Notes: generated by a model from the letters alone, not told the origin. A stretch of DNA of 64,000 nucleotides from UBA5072 sp041737175 (GCA_041737175.1 JBGSSF010000023.1:186001-250000); one strand, 5' to 3'; shown: positions 33,924 through 43,389, counted from the first letter of the stretch. Program-made: numbers and translations.

Positions 33924-36116
33924 ATGATTGTTGGCACCGAAATTTCATTATCAGAAATCTTAAAAAAGCATTTTGGTTTTACCAGTTTTAAGGGGAATCA
34001 GGAATTCATCATCCGGAACGTCCTGGAAGGAAATGACACTTTTGTTTTAATGCCTACCGGGGGAGGAAAGTCATTGTGCTACCAGCTTCCAGCTCTAATC
34101 ATGCGGGGCACAGCTGTTATCATATCGCCCCTGATTGCCCTGATGAAGAACCAGGTGGATGCCATGCGCAGCTTTAGTGAAGAAGACGGCGTGGCACATT
34201 TTATGAATTCATCGCTCAATAAGGCCGCTATAACAAAAGTGAAGCACGATATCCTGGAAGGAAAGACCAAATTGCTTTACGTGGCTCCCGAATCGCTTAC
34301 CAAGGAAGAAAACATACAATTCCTGAAAAAGGTTAAAATATCTTTTTACGCAATCGATGAAGCGCATTGTATATCGGAATGGGGTCATGATTTCCGACCT
34401 GAATATCGACGGATCAGGCCTATTATTAATGAAATCGGCACTGAACCCATCATCGCGCTAACGGCAACAGCTACTCCCAAAGTTCAACATGATATACAGA
34501 AAAACCTGGGAATGCTTGATGCCAGGGTTTTCAAATCATCATTCCGCAGACATAACCTGTATTACGAAATAAGGCCCAAAAAGAACGTCACCAAGGAAAT
34601 AATCAAATACATCAAGAATAATGCTGGAAAATCGGGCATTATTTACTGCCTGAGCCGGAAAAAAGTGGAAGAGCTTGCTGAAACCCTTGCGGTTAACGGT
34701 ATCAAAGCACTTCCTTACCATGCCGGGCTTGATTCTGCCACCCGGTCAAAAAACCAGGACAACTTTCTGATGGAGGAAGCCGATGTTATTGTAGCCACCA
34801 TTGCTTTTGGGATGGGTATCGATAAGCCTGACGTTCGCTTTGTGATCCATTATGATATTCCCAAAAGCCTTGAAGGATATTACCAGGAGACCGGCAGAGC
34901 AGGACGCGATGGCGGTGAGGGTAAATGCATTGCATTTTACAGCTACAAGGACATTCAGAAACTGGAAAAATTCATGCAGGGTAAGCCCATCGCCGAACAG
35001 GAGATCGGTAAACAGCTCCTCCTGGAAACAGTCGCCTATGCCGAATCCTCCGTATGCAGACCCAAGCAGCTGCTGAATTATTTCGGAGAGGAAATGGCTG
35101 AAAATTGCGATAACTGCGACAATTGTCTGCATCCCAAAACCCTGTTTGAAGGGAAGGATGATATTGCCCTGGCATTGAAAGCCATCCTGGAGGTTAAGGA
35201 GAAATTCAAGTATGATCATATCGCCAGCATTCTGGCTGGAATTAAAACCGCTGCCATTAAATCATACAATCACCAGATGCTTGACTCTTTCGGTATTGGA
35301 AAGCACAAAGACATCAATTACTGGAGTATGGTGATCCGGCAGGCACTGATCAAAAGGCTGATTCAAAAGGATATTGAAAACTATGGCTTGCTGAAATTTG
35401 ATGAAAAGGGTCACGAATTTCTGAATAACCCGGTTTCATTCATGTTGTCGGAAGACCATGATTATTCAGATACGGACGAGGAAGAAGAAAACTTTGGGGG
35501 ACCTGAAAGACCCGGGACTGTTGATGAGGAACTTTTCATCATACTGAAAGGCCTGAGAAAGAAACTCGCCAAACAATTGCAGTTACCCCCCTTTGTCATC
35601 TTTCAGGATCCTTCATTGGAAGACATGGCTATCCAGTACCCGATATCCTTCGAAGAATTGCAGAACATCACCGGAGTGGGAGCAGGGAAAGCCAAAAGAT
35701 ACGGGGCAGAATTCATCAAGATCATCAAGAGTTATGTAGAGGAAAAGGAAATTATCCGGCCCCAGGATATGGTTGTCAAATCGATTGTGAATAAATCCAA
35801 TCTAAAAGTGTTTATCATACAGAGCATTGACCGCCAGATGGATTTCCAGGACATTGCCTCGGCGAAAAACATTGACATGGGTGCCTTGCTCGATGAAATT
35901 GAAGCAATTGTTAATTCCGGGACCAAAATTAATATCGACTACTATCTGAACAGTTTCATGGAGGAGGATCATCAGCAGGATATTTACGATTATTTCATGG
36001 AGGAGGCCGAAGATGAATCCGTTGAAAATGCCTTGCAGGAGCTGGGCGAAGATAACTATACCGAGGAAGAAGTCCGGCTGATGCGCATCAAGTTCATGTC
36101 GGAGTTGGGAAACTAG
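33924..36116 (+). CDS. recQ: ATP-dependent DNA helicase RecQ
   Basis: This 730-residue helicase acts in recombination and fork repair. The superfamily 2 motifs are intact: motif I MPTGGGKSLCYQLPA, motif II IDEAHCISEWGHDFRPEY, motif V/VI YHAGLDS, AFGMGIDKPDVRFVIHYD and QETGRAGRDG. The RecQ zinc site has C...CDNCDNC (about 374-398). Then come a winged-helix RQC region, an HRDC domain (about 525-605) and an acidic tail of about 100 residues absent from E. coli RecQ. The longer form is usual in Bacteroidota. Its 3' end overlaps the convergent glycosyltransferase by 23 bp. Confidence 0.95.
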   Translation: MIVGTEISLSEILKKHFGFTSFKGNQEFIIRNVLEGNDTFVLMPTGGGKSLCYQLPALIMRGTAVIISPLIALMKNQVDAMRSFSEEDGVAHFMNSSLNKAAITKVKHDILEGKTKLLYVAPESLTKEENIQFLKKVKISFYAIDEAHCISEWGHDFRPEYRRIRPIINEIGTEPIIALTATATPKVQHDIQKNLGMLDARVFKSSFRRHNLYYEIRPKKNVTKEIIKYIKNNAGKSGIIYCLSRKKVEELAETLAVNGIKALPYHAGLDSATRSKNQDNFLMEEADVIVATIAFGMGIDKPDVRFVIHYDIPKSLEGYYQETGRAGRDGGEGKCIAFYSYKDIQKLEKFMQGKPIAEQEIGKQLLLETVAYAESSVCRPKQLLNYFGEEMAENCDNCDNCLHPKTLFEGKDDIALALKAILEVKEKFKYDHIASILAGIKTAAIKSYNHQMLDSFGIGKHKDINYWSMVIRQALIKRLIQKDIENYGLLKFDEKGHEFLNNPVSFMLSEDHDYSDTDEEEENFGGPERPGTVDEELFIILKGLRKKLAKQLQLPPFVIFQDPSLEDMAIQYPISFEELQNITGVGAGKAKRYGAEFIKIIKSYVEEKEIIRPQDMVVKSIVNKSNLKVFIIQSIDRQMDFQDIASAKNIDMGALLDEIEAIVNSGTKINIDYYLNSFMEEDHQQDIYDYFMEEAEDESVENALQELGEDNYTEEEVRLMRIKFMSELGN

Positions 36117-37230
36117 GTCCGGTTCGTCTTCCCTTCCAGGTAAATCCGGAAAAAATGCCGGCTACGGCAAACAAAACCGCATAAAAAGGATACACCAGTT
36201 CATACAGCATGAACCAGCCTGCCGGAAGGTTCTTGCAGTAAAACCGGAGAAAGTCCTTTAAAAAACCCATATCGGTCAGAAGTTTAAACATATACATAAC
36301 CGGGAATAGCCATACATTAAAACCTGTTACCAGTAAGATCAGGGCATGCAAAACCGAGAAATTCACCAGGAAAACCAAAAAGGATGTGTAAAGGATGTCG
36401 AAATCCCTGTAATAGGGAGCTTTGGAGACCCATCGTTTACGTTGCTGAAAAAAATCTTTTAGGGTTGTGGCGCCCCGTGTAGTTGCAATTGCCTGAACCG
36501 CCTTGGCCAAAACAATACGTTTCCCGGGGTTACGCTTAAGCTCATGCATGAAGAGCGTATCCTCACCGGAAGGTATTTTTTGCTTCATGGGATCGGTGTA
36601 TGCCAGGAAAACGCTCTTCCGGTATGCCAGGCAGGCACCGTTGCAGTATATCGGATGTTTCGCAGCTATGGCGCCGGCTCCGGCAGCGACCAGGCTCAAA
36701 AATTCAATCTCCTGAAATCTGCCGAAGAAGTTGTCGGCTGAAACCATATCCACCAATCCCACGATCAAATCAGCATCATTTTCCCGGTAAGCCTGCGCAA
36801 TGGCTGTCAACCAGTTTTCAGGCAGAGAGCAATCCGCATCAGTTGTTACGATCAGTTCGTAAACTGCATTCCGGACACCCTTCAACATGGCAGACTTCTT
36901 TCCAATTTCGGAGGCATCATTATGCAGCAACCGGAAATTCCGATGTTCATCACAAAATTTCTGAACCAGCCTTTCTGATCCGTCCTCAGAATGATCATTC
37001 ACCAGGATCACTTCATAGCCTTGTTCGGGGTAGTTTTGCGAGAACAGCAAAACCAAGAGTGTATTCAGGTTACTTAATTCATTTCGAAAGGCAATGACAA
37101 CGCTTATTTTTACGGAACCCGGACGTGAAAGCTCAAGCTCGGGATAATGCTCCCACTTGTGTTTATAATACAGGATTTTAAGCACATACAGCACCAGCAA
37201 AAGCAGGGATAGGGTCGTCAAAACATTCAT
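36094..37230 (-). CDS. Membrane glycosyltransferase, family 2
   Basis: This 378-residue protein has one N-terminal helix (about 3-22), a GT-A catalytic domain and about three C-terminal helices. Motifs are KISVVIAFRNE, EVILVNDHSEDGSERLV, VTTDADCSLPENWL (the DxD-like site), ANGACLAYRK-like NGACLAYRKSVF, SGEDTLFMHEL and the QRKRW motif (QQRKRWVSKA) of processive GT2 enzymes. The substrate is unknown; relatives make polysaccharides or glycolipids. It lies 18 bp downstream of the hybrid kinase gene and may be co-transcribed with it. Confidence 0.88.
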   Translation of the reverse strand: MNVLTTLSLLLLVLYVLKILYYKHKWEHYPELELSRPGSVKISVVIAFRNELSNLNTLLVLLFSQNYPEQGYEVILVNDHSEDGSERLVQKFCDEHRNFRLLHNDASEIGKKSAMLKGVRNAVYELIVTTDADCSLPENWLTAIAQAYRENDADLIVGLVDMVSADNFFGRFQEIEFLSLVAAGAGAIAAKHPIYCNGACLAYRKSVFLAYTDPMKQKIPSGEDTLFMHELKRNPGKRIVLAKAVQAIATTRGATTLKDFFQQRKRWVSKAPYYRDFDILYTSFLVFLVNFSVLHALILLVTGFNVWLFPVMYMFKLLTDMGFLKDFLRFYCKNLPAGWFMLYELVYPFYAVLFAVAGIFSGFTWKGRRTGPSFPTPT

Positions 37231-37248
37231 GCAATTTCAGGCATTCAA

Positions 37249-39714
37249 TCAGGAATTCTTGACAGACAGCCACTTATCAATTTTTTCGTAGAGTTCACTG
37301 ATATTCACAGGTTTGGTTATGAAATCGTCGCAACCTGCTTCGAGACACCGGAGTCTTTCTTCGTTAATGGCGTTGGCTGTTTGTGCTATTATAGGTATCT
37401 CCTTGTTGAACTTTTTGATTTCCTCGGTGGCCGTGAGGCCATTCATCTCAGGCATCTGAATATCCATGAGGACCAGATCGATGTTTTTATTGTTCCGGCA
37501 GATTTCCACTGCCTCGCGCCCATCAGCAGCCCTTATAACATTGGCCTTCGTTTGTTTTAAAAAACCTTCAAGAAATTTATAGCTGAATTTATCATCCTCG
37601 GCAATAAGAAATAGTTTGCCTTCCCAGCTGAGATGTGACCGGGCATGTTTACCCTCTGGATGATCCTCAATTTTCCGGGTAACAGGAGTAAAGGGTACTG
37701 AAAAACTGAAAGTTGAACCCTCATTGGGAACAGATTCAGCCCACATTCTTCCTCCCAGCAACTCCACCAGACCTTTTGAAATGGCAAGTCCCAGTCCCGA
37801 CCCGCCGTACTTTCGGGAAGGTGAATTATCTGCCTGAATAAACCTTTCAAAAATGATCTGCAGTTTGTCGGGAGATATCCCTATTCCGGTATCTCTGACA
37901 TAAAACTTCAGGTAATTGTTCTCTTCAAGCTCATAGCCAAATTCAATGTATCCCTTATGGGTGAATTTAATGGCATTGCCAACCAGATTGGTCAGTATCT
38001 GTCTCAGTTTGATGGGATCAGTGCGTATATAAGATTTTTCATCAGGGAAAGGCTTTTTGGTCACAATTCTTACCTTGGATTTGTCCCTTCTCAGGCTTCG
38101 GGTGAGGAAGGTCGATTGCACCTGGTTGAGCAAATTATTCAGCGAGAATTCATCCTGTACAATATTTGCCTGCCCCGATTCGATTTTGGCAAAATCAATG
38201 ATATCATCAATCAGGTTGATGAGCATCTTTCCATTGCTGTTGATGATATTCAGATATTTCTTCCGGTTGGCATAACTTAATGTATTGTCATTCAGCATCT
38301 CGGCAAAGCCAAGTATACCATTCATGGGTGTGCGGATTTCATGAGACATGTTGGCAAGAAAGGCCGTTTTGAGCTTATCCGATTCTTCCGCCTTGTCCTT
38401 GGCTTTAACCAGTTCATATTCAAGCTGACTACGGTGCAGAGCAACAGAAACCTGGTGCACAAAAGTCTCGATGATATGTTTGAACTTAATAATGCTTTTA
38501 TTCAGGGTGAAAATGGTGATATATCCCAGCAGCCTGTTATCCTTGGCCATGGTGATGCTATAGGCCTTATGCATTCGGATCAATTCCTTGATCTTAAAGA
38601 GATTTTCAACTACAAGCTCACCAATACTGGTTTCGAACAGTTCATCCTTCAGGGTAATTACCATACCTGCATTTTCGGATGACAAAGCCATTTTCGAAGC
38701 GAGGAAAGACAATCCCATGATCGGGTGCTTCAGTAATTCCTCAACCTGATCGGTGTAGGGTTCAAGGCCTGAGAAACTCTCGACTACCACTGATTTGGCC
38801 TCCTCATTGTATGAACTTACAATCACTACAGCACTCTCGAGAAAGGCTGCCAGTTTTTCGGGAATATAACGATATATTTCGTCTTTGGAAGACAACCCAA
38901 GCAGTTCAAGGGCTGAATTGCTTAAAAATATCAAATTGTCATGATATACTCTTTCTTTCAGTTCTGACATTTTACGATCAGAAACATCTCTTGAATTGAC
39001 AATTATACCTTTAATGGCAGGATTATCAAGCTGATTTGAAAAAATACTTTCAACGTATATCCATCTTTTGTTCTTATGCAGACTCCTGTATTCTTTTTTG
39101 ATCTGCTTTCCGGGATTGACAAGAGCCTCTTTAAATACCGCATTAACCTGACCAACATCATCGGGATGCACAATATCAAAAAAAGACTTGTGCAAAAGCT
39201 CTTCAATATCAAAATCCGAAATCTTGTTTCTTTCAGAGCTTTCGAAAATAATTATGCCCTTGCGGTCAATAATGGAAATCGCATCAGAGGAATTCTGCAA
39301 AAGTGCCCTGAATTGTTCCTCTCTTTCGTGCATGGACTTTTCCATCCAGGTGCTGTCGGAAATCTCCCTAGAAATTCCGGCAATACCGATTACATTCCCC
39401 TGTTGATCCAAAACAGGTGTTTTAAAGGTTTCAAAATGAGAGATACCCGACGTTAGATCCTGGATCTGCTCAACAAATTGTCTCTTCCTGGTTCGTTTGA
39501 CCTCCTCATCATTCCGGTGAAACTCAAGTGCCTTTTCCCTGGAACACAGATCAAAGTCTGTCTTTCCGATAATTTGACCGGGCTGAGTATTGTAAAGATC
39601 GGCAAAAGACTGATTTACCACTATATACTTGCCTGTATCGTCCTTGAGCCAGGCCAGATAGGGTATATTGTCCAATATGGCCTGTCGCAAATCACTCTCT
39701 TTCTGTTTTGCCAT
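37249..39714 (-). CDS. Hybrid sensor histidine kinase (PAS-PAS-GAF-HK-REC)
   Basis: This 821-residue soluble protein has no membrane helix. Two PAS domains (about 8-120 and 130-245) are followed by a GAF-like region (about 255-430). The HisKA domain carries FLANMSHEIRTPMNG with the phosphorylated His (near 460). The ATPase domain has NLVGNAIKF, DTGIGIS and GGSGLGLAISKGLVE. A receiver domain (about 700-815) has acidic EDD and the phospho-Asp in VLMDIQMPEMNG, plus the conserved Lys in FITKPVN. The signal and the output are unknown; no separate response regulator lies nearby. It is probably in an operon with the nuclease gene upstream and the GT2 gene downstream. Confidence 0.93.
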   Translation of the reverse strand: MAKQKESDLRQAILDNIPYLAWLKDDTGKYIVVNQSFADLYNTQPGQIIGKTDFDLCSREKALEFHRNDEEVKRTRKRQFVEQIQDLTSGISHFETFKTPVLDQQGNVIGIAGISREISDSTWMEKSMHEREEQFRALLQNSSDAISIIDRKGIIIFESSERNKISDFDIEELLHKSFFDIVHPDDVGQVNAVFKEALVNPGKQIKKEYRSLHKNKRWIYVESIFSNQLDNPAIKGIIVNSRDVSDRKMSELKERVYHDNLIFLSNSALELLGLSSKDEIYRYIPEKLAAFLESAVVIVSSYNEEAKSVVVESFSGLEPYTDQVEELLKHPIMGLSFLASKMALSSENAGMVITLKDELFETSIGELVVENLFKIKELIRMHKAYSITMAKDNRLLGYITIFTLNKSIIKFKHIIETFVHQVSVALHRSQLEYELVKAKDKAEESDKLKTAFLANMSHEIRTPMNGILGFAEMLNDNTLSYANRKKYLNIINSNGKMLINLIDDIIDFAKIESGQANIVQDEFSLNNLLNQVQSTFLTRSLRRDKSKVRIVTKKPFPDEKSYIRTDPIKLRQILTNLVGNAIKFTHKGYIEFGYELEENNYLKFYVRDTGIGISPDKLQIIFERFIQADNSPSRKYGGSGLGLAISKGLVELLGGRMWAESVPNEGSTFSFSVPFTPVTRKIEDHPEGKHARSHLSWEGKLFLIAEDDKFSYKFLEGFLKQTKANVIRAADGREAVEICRNNKNIDLVLMDIQMPEMNGLTATEEIKKFNKEIPIIAQTANAINEERLRCLEAGCDDFITKPVNISELYEKIDKWLSVKNS

Positions 39715-39741
39715 GTCATCCTCCTGAAATAATAGGTTTGA

Positions 39742-40356
39742 TTACTCCTTTTTTCGCCTGTTTATTTCATCACGGATCTGTGAGGCTTTTTCATAATTCT
39801 CCTCCATGATGGCATCGTTGAGCAATTCCTGAAGTTCCTGCAGGTTGCTCTTTCTCAGGTCATCAGCAAAAGAGGGATCCTGTACGTGAATACTTTTAGG
39901 CGGTGCTGCCGGATCTCCGCCGGTCTGCACTGCAGCTTCTTTTTCAAAATCGAGGATTATCCCGGCTTTTTTAAGGATCTCCTCTGTTGTGTAAATGGGG
40001 CATTTAAAACGCAAAGCAAGTGCAATGGCATCCGAAGTCCTTGCATCAATTTCTATGATGCGCTGACCGTTATCGCAGGTCAGCTTGGAATAAAAAACAC
40101 CTTCCTCCAGCTTATATACTGTAATTTCGAGCAGATCAATATTAAAGGTATGAGCAAAATTAAGGAAAAGATCGTGAGTCAGGGGCCGGGGTGGTTTCAA
40201 TCCCTCAAGCTGTATTGCAATGGCCTGTGCCTCAAAACCTCCGACAATAATCGGGATTCTTCGGCGCCCGTTCTCTTCCGCCAGGACCAAAGCATAAGCA
40301 CCGGTTTGTGTTTGACTGTATGAAATACCCAGGACGTTGAGTTTAACTTTGTTCAT
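39742..40356 (-). CDS. Bifunctional nuclease (BFN/DUF151) domain protein with UVR motif
   Basis: This 204-residue protein has an N-terminal BFN (DUF151) domain (about 1-135), seen in LVLAEENGRRRIPIIVGGFEAQAI, RPLTHDLF and DARTSDAIALALRFKCPIY. A C-terminal UVR helix pair (about 165-204, LQELLNDAIMEENYEKASQI followed by RDEI) completes it. Plant and Thermotoga relatives have DNase/RNase-type activity or related roles; in bacteria the physiological job is unclear. The two-domain form is standard in Bacteroidota. It is divergent from rplU. The kinase gene follows 27 bp after it. Confidence 0.9.
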   Translation of the reverse strand: MNKVKLNVLGISYSQTQTGAYALVLAEENGRRRIPIIVGGFEAQAIAIQLEGLKPPRPLTHDLFLNFAHTFNIDLLEITVYKLEEGVFYSKLTCDNGQRIIEIDARTSDAIALALRFKCPIYTTEEILKKAGIILDFEKEAAVQTGGDPAAPPKSIHVQDPSFADDLRKSNLQELQELLNDAIMEENYEKASQIRDEINRRKKE

Positions 40357-40388
40357 TATCTCTGGTCAGGTAAGTTTTGTTTAATACA

Positions 40389-40396
40389 CAAATATA
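40389..40396 (-). promoter_or_regulatory. -7 promoter box for the nuclease-kinase-GT2 unit
   Basis: The minus strand reads TATATTTG, 33 bp upstream of the ATG at 40356. No -33 box at 19 bp. Confidence 0.45.
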
Positions 40397-40499
40397 ATGA
40401 TTTCATCTATTCCGCCCTCAGAATTCCAAAGGTGCAATTTTGATCTCCTTATGAATATAAGGTATTCCCGTTTATTTTTATCTTAATTTACCTATTTAT

Positions 40500-40530
40500 T
40501 TTGCAGTTAAGCCAAAGTTTTATATTTTTG
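40500..40530 (+). promoter_or_regulatory. rplU-rpmA promoter (TTTG-N19-TATTTTTG)
   Basis: A perfect -33 TTTG (40500-40503), a 19-bp spacer and a perfect -7 TATTTTTG (40523-40530), 32 bp upstream of the rplU ATG. It is the best match to the Bacteroidota housekeeping promoter in the window. Confidence 0.85.
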
Positions 40531-40562
40531 CACACCCAAAATAAAACTGAAATTTTATACAG

Positions 40563-41174
40563 ATGTACGCAATAGTAAGCATAGCCGGGCAACAATTCAA
40601 GGTTGAAAAAGGGAATAAAGTGTTTGTTCACAAGCTTCCTGGTGAGATTGGCGATGAAGTCAGTTTTGACAAAGTGCTCCTCATCAGCAATGACGAAAAA
40701 GTCAATGTGGGTGCACCTTATCTTCCTGAAGCAGTTGTTGTTGCACAGATTGTTTCCCAGGTAAGAGGTGACAAAGTATTGGTTTTTAAGAAGAAAAGAA
40801 GAAAAGGATATCAGAAGCTGAACGGGCACAGGCAATATTTCACACAAATTCTGATTGAGGAAATCGCAGAAGCTGGTGTTTCAAGACAGTTAAAGAAGAA
40901 AGCCGCCGATCCCGGGAAAGAAGTTCCTTCTAAAACCGCTGCACCCGTTGTAAAAGCTGAAAAGGCTGAAAAGCCTGTTAAGCAGGAGAAAGCTGAAAAA
41001 GCAGCAGCTCCCAAAGCCGCTCCCAAAAAGGCAGCCACAAAAACAACCGGCGAAGAAAAGCCCAAAAAGGCACCTGCCAGGAAAGCAGCTCCGGCCGCTG
41101 AAAAAAAATCTGCCGCTAAAAAGCCGGCGGCTAAAAAGCCTGCCGCCAAAAGCGAAGGCAAATCCAAGAAGTAA
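40563..41174 (+). CDS. rplU: 50S ribosomal protein L21 with long Lys/Ala/Pro-rich C-terminal tail
   Basis: The first 103 residues or so are a normal L21 (MYAIVSIAGQQFKVEKGNKV, then KRRKGYQKLNGHRQ, ending EIAEAG). It binds 23S rRNA in the large subunit. A further 100 residues or so are extremely basic and low in complexity (repeats of KAA, AEK, PKKA and KKPAAKKPAAK), resembling histone H1 or the tails of some bacterial RNA- and DNA-binding proteins. The frame is open throughout and the stop is followed by rpmA after 27 bp, so the tail is not a frameshift artefact within this sequence. Confidence 0.96.
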   Translation: MYAIVSIAGQQFKVEKGNKVFVHKLPGEIGDEVSFDKVLLISNDEKVNVGAPYLPEAVVVAQIVSQVRGDKVLVFKKKRRKGYQKLNGHRQYFTQILIEEIAEAGVSRQLKKKAADPGKEVPSKTAAPVVKAEKAEKPVKQEKAEKAAAPKAAPKKAATKTTGEEKPKKAPARKAAPAAEKKSAAKKPAAKKPAAKSEGKSKK

Positions 41175-41201
41175 GTTAAACCATATAATATACTGTAATC
41201 C

Positions 41202-41462
41202 ATGGCACATAAAAAAGGAGCCGGAAGTTCAAGAAATGGACGTGAATCACACAGCCAAAGGCTGGGCATCAAGATATACGGAGGCGCCGAGGTAAAGGCC
41301 GGCAACATCCTGGTCCGGCAGCGCGGCACTGTTCACAATCCCGGCGATAATGTCGGAATTGGCAAGGATCATACTTTATATGCTTTGGTTGATGGTAAGG
41401 TTGAATATTACCGTAAAAAGGACGATCGTTCCTACGTTACTGTCCACCCCCTGAGCGAATAA
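41202..41462 (+). CDS. rpmA: 50S ribosomal protein L27
   Basis: This 86-residue protein starts MAHKKGAGSSRNGRES, the usual L27 N-terminus reaching the peptidyl-transferase centre. It has no cleavable Firmicutes-type N-terminal extension. GGAEVKAGNILVRQRGT and GNVGIGKDHTLYALVDG-like segments complete the family pattern. It is co-transcribed with rplU and ends at a terminator. Confidence 0.98.
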   Translation: MAHKKGAGSSRNGRESHSQRLGIKIYGGAEVKAGNILVRQRGTVHNPGDNVGIGKDHTLYALVDGKVEYYRKKDDRSYVTVHPLSE

Positions 41463-41488
41463 GGACCGCAAAGGATAAAAACATCAGT

Positions 41489-41535
41489 CCCCTGCACTTA
41501 AACTGGATTTCGGTTTATAGTTCAGGGGATTTTTC
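41489..41535 (+). terminator. Rho-independent terminator after rpmA
   Basis: Stem TCCCCTGCACTTAAAC paired with GTTTATAGTTCAGGGGA (one bulge and one mismatch), then TTTTT. It ends the rplU-rpmA unit; the serS -7 box follows immediately. Confidence 0.8.
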
Positions 41536-41536
41536 T

Positions 41537-41544
41537 ATTTTTGT
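41537..41544 (+). promoter_or_regulatory. -7 promoter box for serS
   Basis: TATTTTTG, 17 bp upstream of the serS ATG and directly after the rpmA terminator. The -33 region would lie in the terminator stem and shows no TTTG. Confidence 0.5.
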
Positions 41545-41561
41545 ATAAATCCCTTGTGTAA

Positions 41562-42845
41562 ATGTTAACACTTAACCTGATCAGAGAGAAATCCGATGAA
41601 GTAATCCGCCGGCTGCAATTGAAAAATTTCGATGCCAGGGAACCTGTAAAAGATATCCTCGCCCTGGACGAAGAACGCCGGTCCACCCAAAACAAACTCG
41701 ATGGCATACAGGCAGAACTGAATACCCTGTCAAAGGAAATCGGCGGTCTTCTTAAGGCAAATCGAACAGAAGAAGCTGAAGCAAAAAAGAATATGACTGC
41801 CACTCTGAAGAAAGAGATCGATACTCTGGCGGTTTCGCTTGCCGCTAATGAAGCTTTACTCAGGAACGTCCTGGTTAAACTGCCCAACCTGCCTTCTCAG
41901 TATGTACCAACCGGGACTGGCGCAGAAGATAATATTGTTGAGCGCGGTGGAGGTGCTATGCCCGAACTCGCCGCTGACGCATTGCCGCATTGGGACCTGG
42001 CCAGAATCTATGATATCATCGATTTTGAACTGGGTAATAAACTCACAGGCGCTGGATTTCCCGTTTACAAGGGACAGGGGGCAAAACTTCAACGCGCCCT
42101 CATCAGTTTCTTCCTTGATGAAAATACCAATGCCGGTTACCTTGAAGTGATGCCCCCACTCATGGTAAACGAAGAGTCGGGATTTGGCACGGGACAGCTG
42201 CCCGACAAAGATGCCCAGATGTACCATGTCACCCTCGATAATTTTTACCTTATTCCCACGGCCGAAGTGCCTGTTACCAATATATACCGCGATGTGATCC
42301 TTGATTCAAAGGACCTACCGGTAAAGAACACCGCATATACTCCTTGCTTCCGCCGTGAGGCAGGATCCTACGGGAAGGATGTCAGGGGTTTGAACCGCCT
42401 GCATCAATTTGATAAAGTGGAGATTGTACAGGTTCAGCATCCCGACAAATCCTACAAAGCACTGGATGATATGGTAAGACATGTGGAAGGGCTCGTGAAA
42501 AAACTCGAACTTCCTTACCGAATTATCAAACTATGCGGTGGAGATATGAGCTTTACCTCTGCACTGACCTTCGATTTTGAGGTCTTTGCCGGTGCACAGA
42601 AACGGTGGCTTGAAGTGAGCTCCGTATCCAATTTCGAATCTTTCCAGGCCAACCGGCTTAAACTCAGGTTCAGGGATGAAGGTTCTAAAAAGCCGGTCCT
42701 TGCCCATACCCTGAACGGCAGTGCCCTGGCGCTTCCCCGGATTGTGGCAGCCTTGCTTGAGAATAACCAGACACCGGAAGGTATTAAAATCCCGGAAGCA
42801 CTTGTCCCTTACACGGGATTCACAATCATTGAAAAGCGCCATTAA
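41562..42845 (+). CDS. serS: Serine--tRNA ligase
   Basis: This 427-residue class II synthetase has an N-terminal coiled-coil arm (about 30-105) that binds the long variable arm of tRNA-Ser. The motifs are present: motif 2 TPCFRREAGSYGKDVRGLNRLHQF and motif 3 LNGSALALPRIVAALLENNQ. The serine-recognition TAEVP loop is present. It starts an operon with the next two genes, which follow with 2-bp gaps. Confidence 0.97.
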   Translation: MLTLNLIREKSDEVIRRLQLKNFDAREPVKDILALDEERRSTQNKLDGIQAELNTLSKEIGGLLKANRTEEAEAKKNMTATLKKEIDTLAVSLAANEALLRNVLVKLPNLPSQYVPTGTGAEDNIVERGGGAMPELAADALPHWDLARIYDIIDFELGNKLTGAGFPVYKGQGAKLQRALISFFLDENTNAGYLEVMPPLMVNEESGFGTGQLPDKDAQMYHVTLDNFYLIPTAEVPVTNIYRDVILDSKDLPVKNTAYTPCFRREAGSYGKDVRGLNRLHQFDKVEIVQVQHPDKSYKALDDMVRHVEGLVKKLELPYRIIKLCGGDMSFTSALTFDFEVFAGAQKRWLEVSSVSNFESFQANRLKLRFRDEGSKKPVLAHTLNGSALALPRIVAALLENNQTPEGIKIPEALVPYTGFTIIEKRH

Positions 42846-42847
42846 AA

Positions 42848-43387
42848 ATGAATAAATTTTCCGGATTTATCGGTGTCGTGTTTGCTGTAACCGGTTTGCT
42901 GGTCACGGCATGTAGCCGCGACAGTCAGGCGGCTGACATCCCTGATATCCAGAGCATTTATAGCAATATCAGTTACCTCGATTCACTCATCCGAACCAAC
43001 CGGGTTGACAGCATCGGAAAAGTCAACGATTTGATTGTGGCAACCATACGCAATTACGACCGTAGGGCTCAGTCTCCTGATGAAGCAGCGATTCTCGATT
43101 CGTTGATAAGTATCAATTCAGCTGCCCATGATCTGATTCAGTTCTGTTCCGAAACGCAATCCAATCTCGACCTGCTGGAACAGGATACAAAAGCCCTGGA
43201 AAATCAGTACCGCTCGGGCAAAATCAAACTCATCGCCTATGCATCCACTTTGGTAGAAGCTGATCAAACCCTGGTTGATATTCACAATCAGCTGTCCGAA
43301 AAAACCAGAAAAGCCCTGGAATACCTGAAAAATCAATCTCTCCTGGTCAGCATGTTAAGCCCGATACCCATGCCGGCAGACCAGTAA
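42848..43387 (+). CDS. Hypothetical lipoprotein with helical body
   Basis: This 179-residue protein has a type II signal peptide with lipobox LVTAC (Cys22) followed by SRDS. The rest is predicted mostly helical with coiled-coil character (about 90-165: ISINSAAHDLIQFCSETQSN and LEQDTKALENQY). I recognise no named domain. It begins 2 bp after the serS stop and ends 2 bp before the EamA gene, so translation of the three is probably coupled. The coupling looks accidental rather than functional. Role unknown; peripheral envelope location is likely. Confidence 0.75.
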   Translation: MNKFSGFIGVVFAVTGLLVTACSRDSQAADIPDIQSIYSNISYLDSLIRTNRVDSIGKVNDLIVATIRNYDRRAQSPDEAAILDSLISINSAAHDLIQFCSETQSNLDLLEQDTKALENQYRSGKIKLIAYASTLVEADQTLVDIHNQLSEKTRKALEYLKNQSLLVSMLSPIPMPADQ

Positions 43388-43389
43388 AC

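Noticed and set aside
40811..41329. Open frames opposite rplU that look like membrane proteins (Ala/Phe/Leu-rich)
   Set aside because: They are the complement of the Lys/Ala-rich L21 tail, whose reverse codons read as hydrophobic residues.
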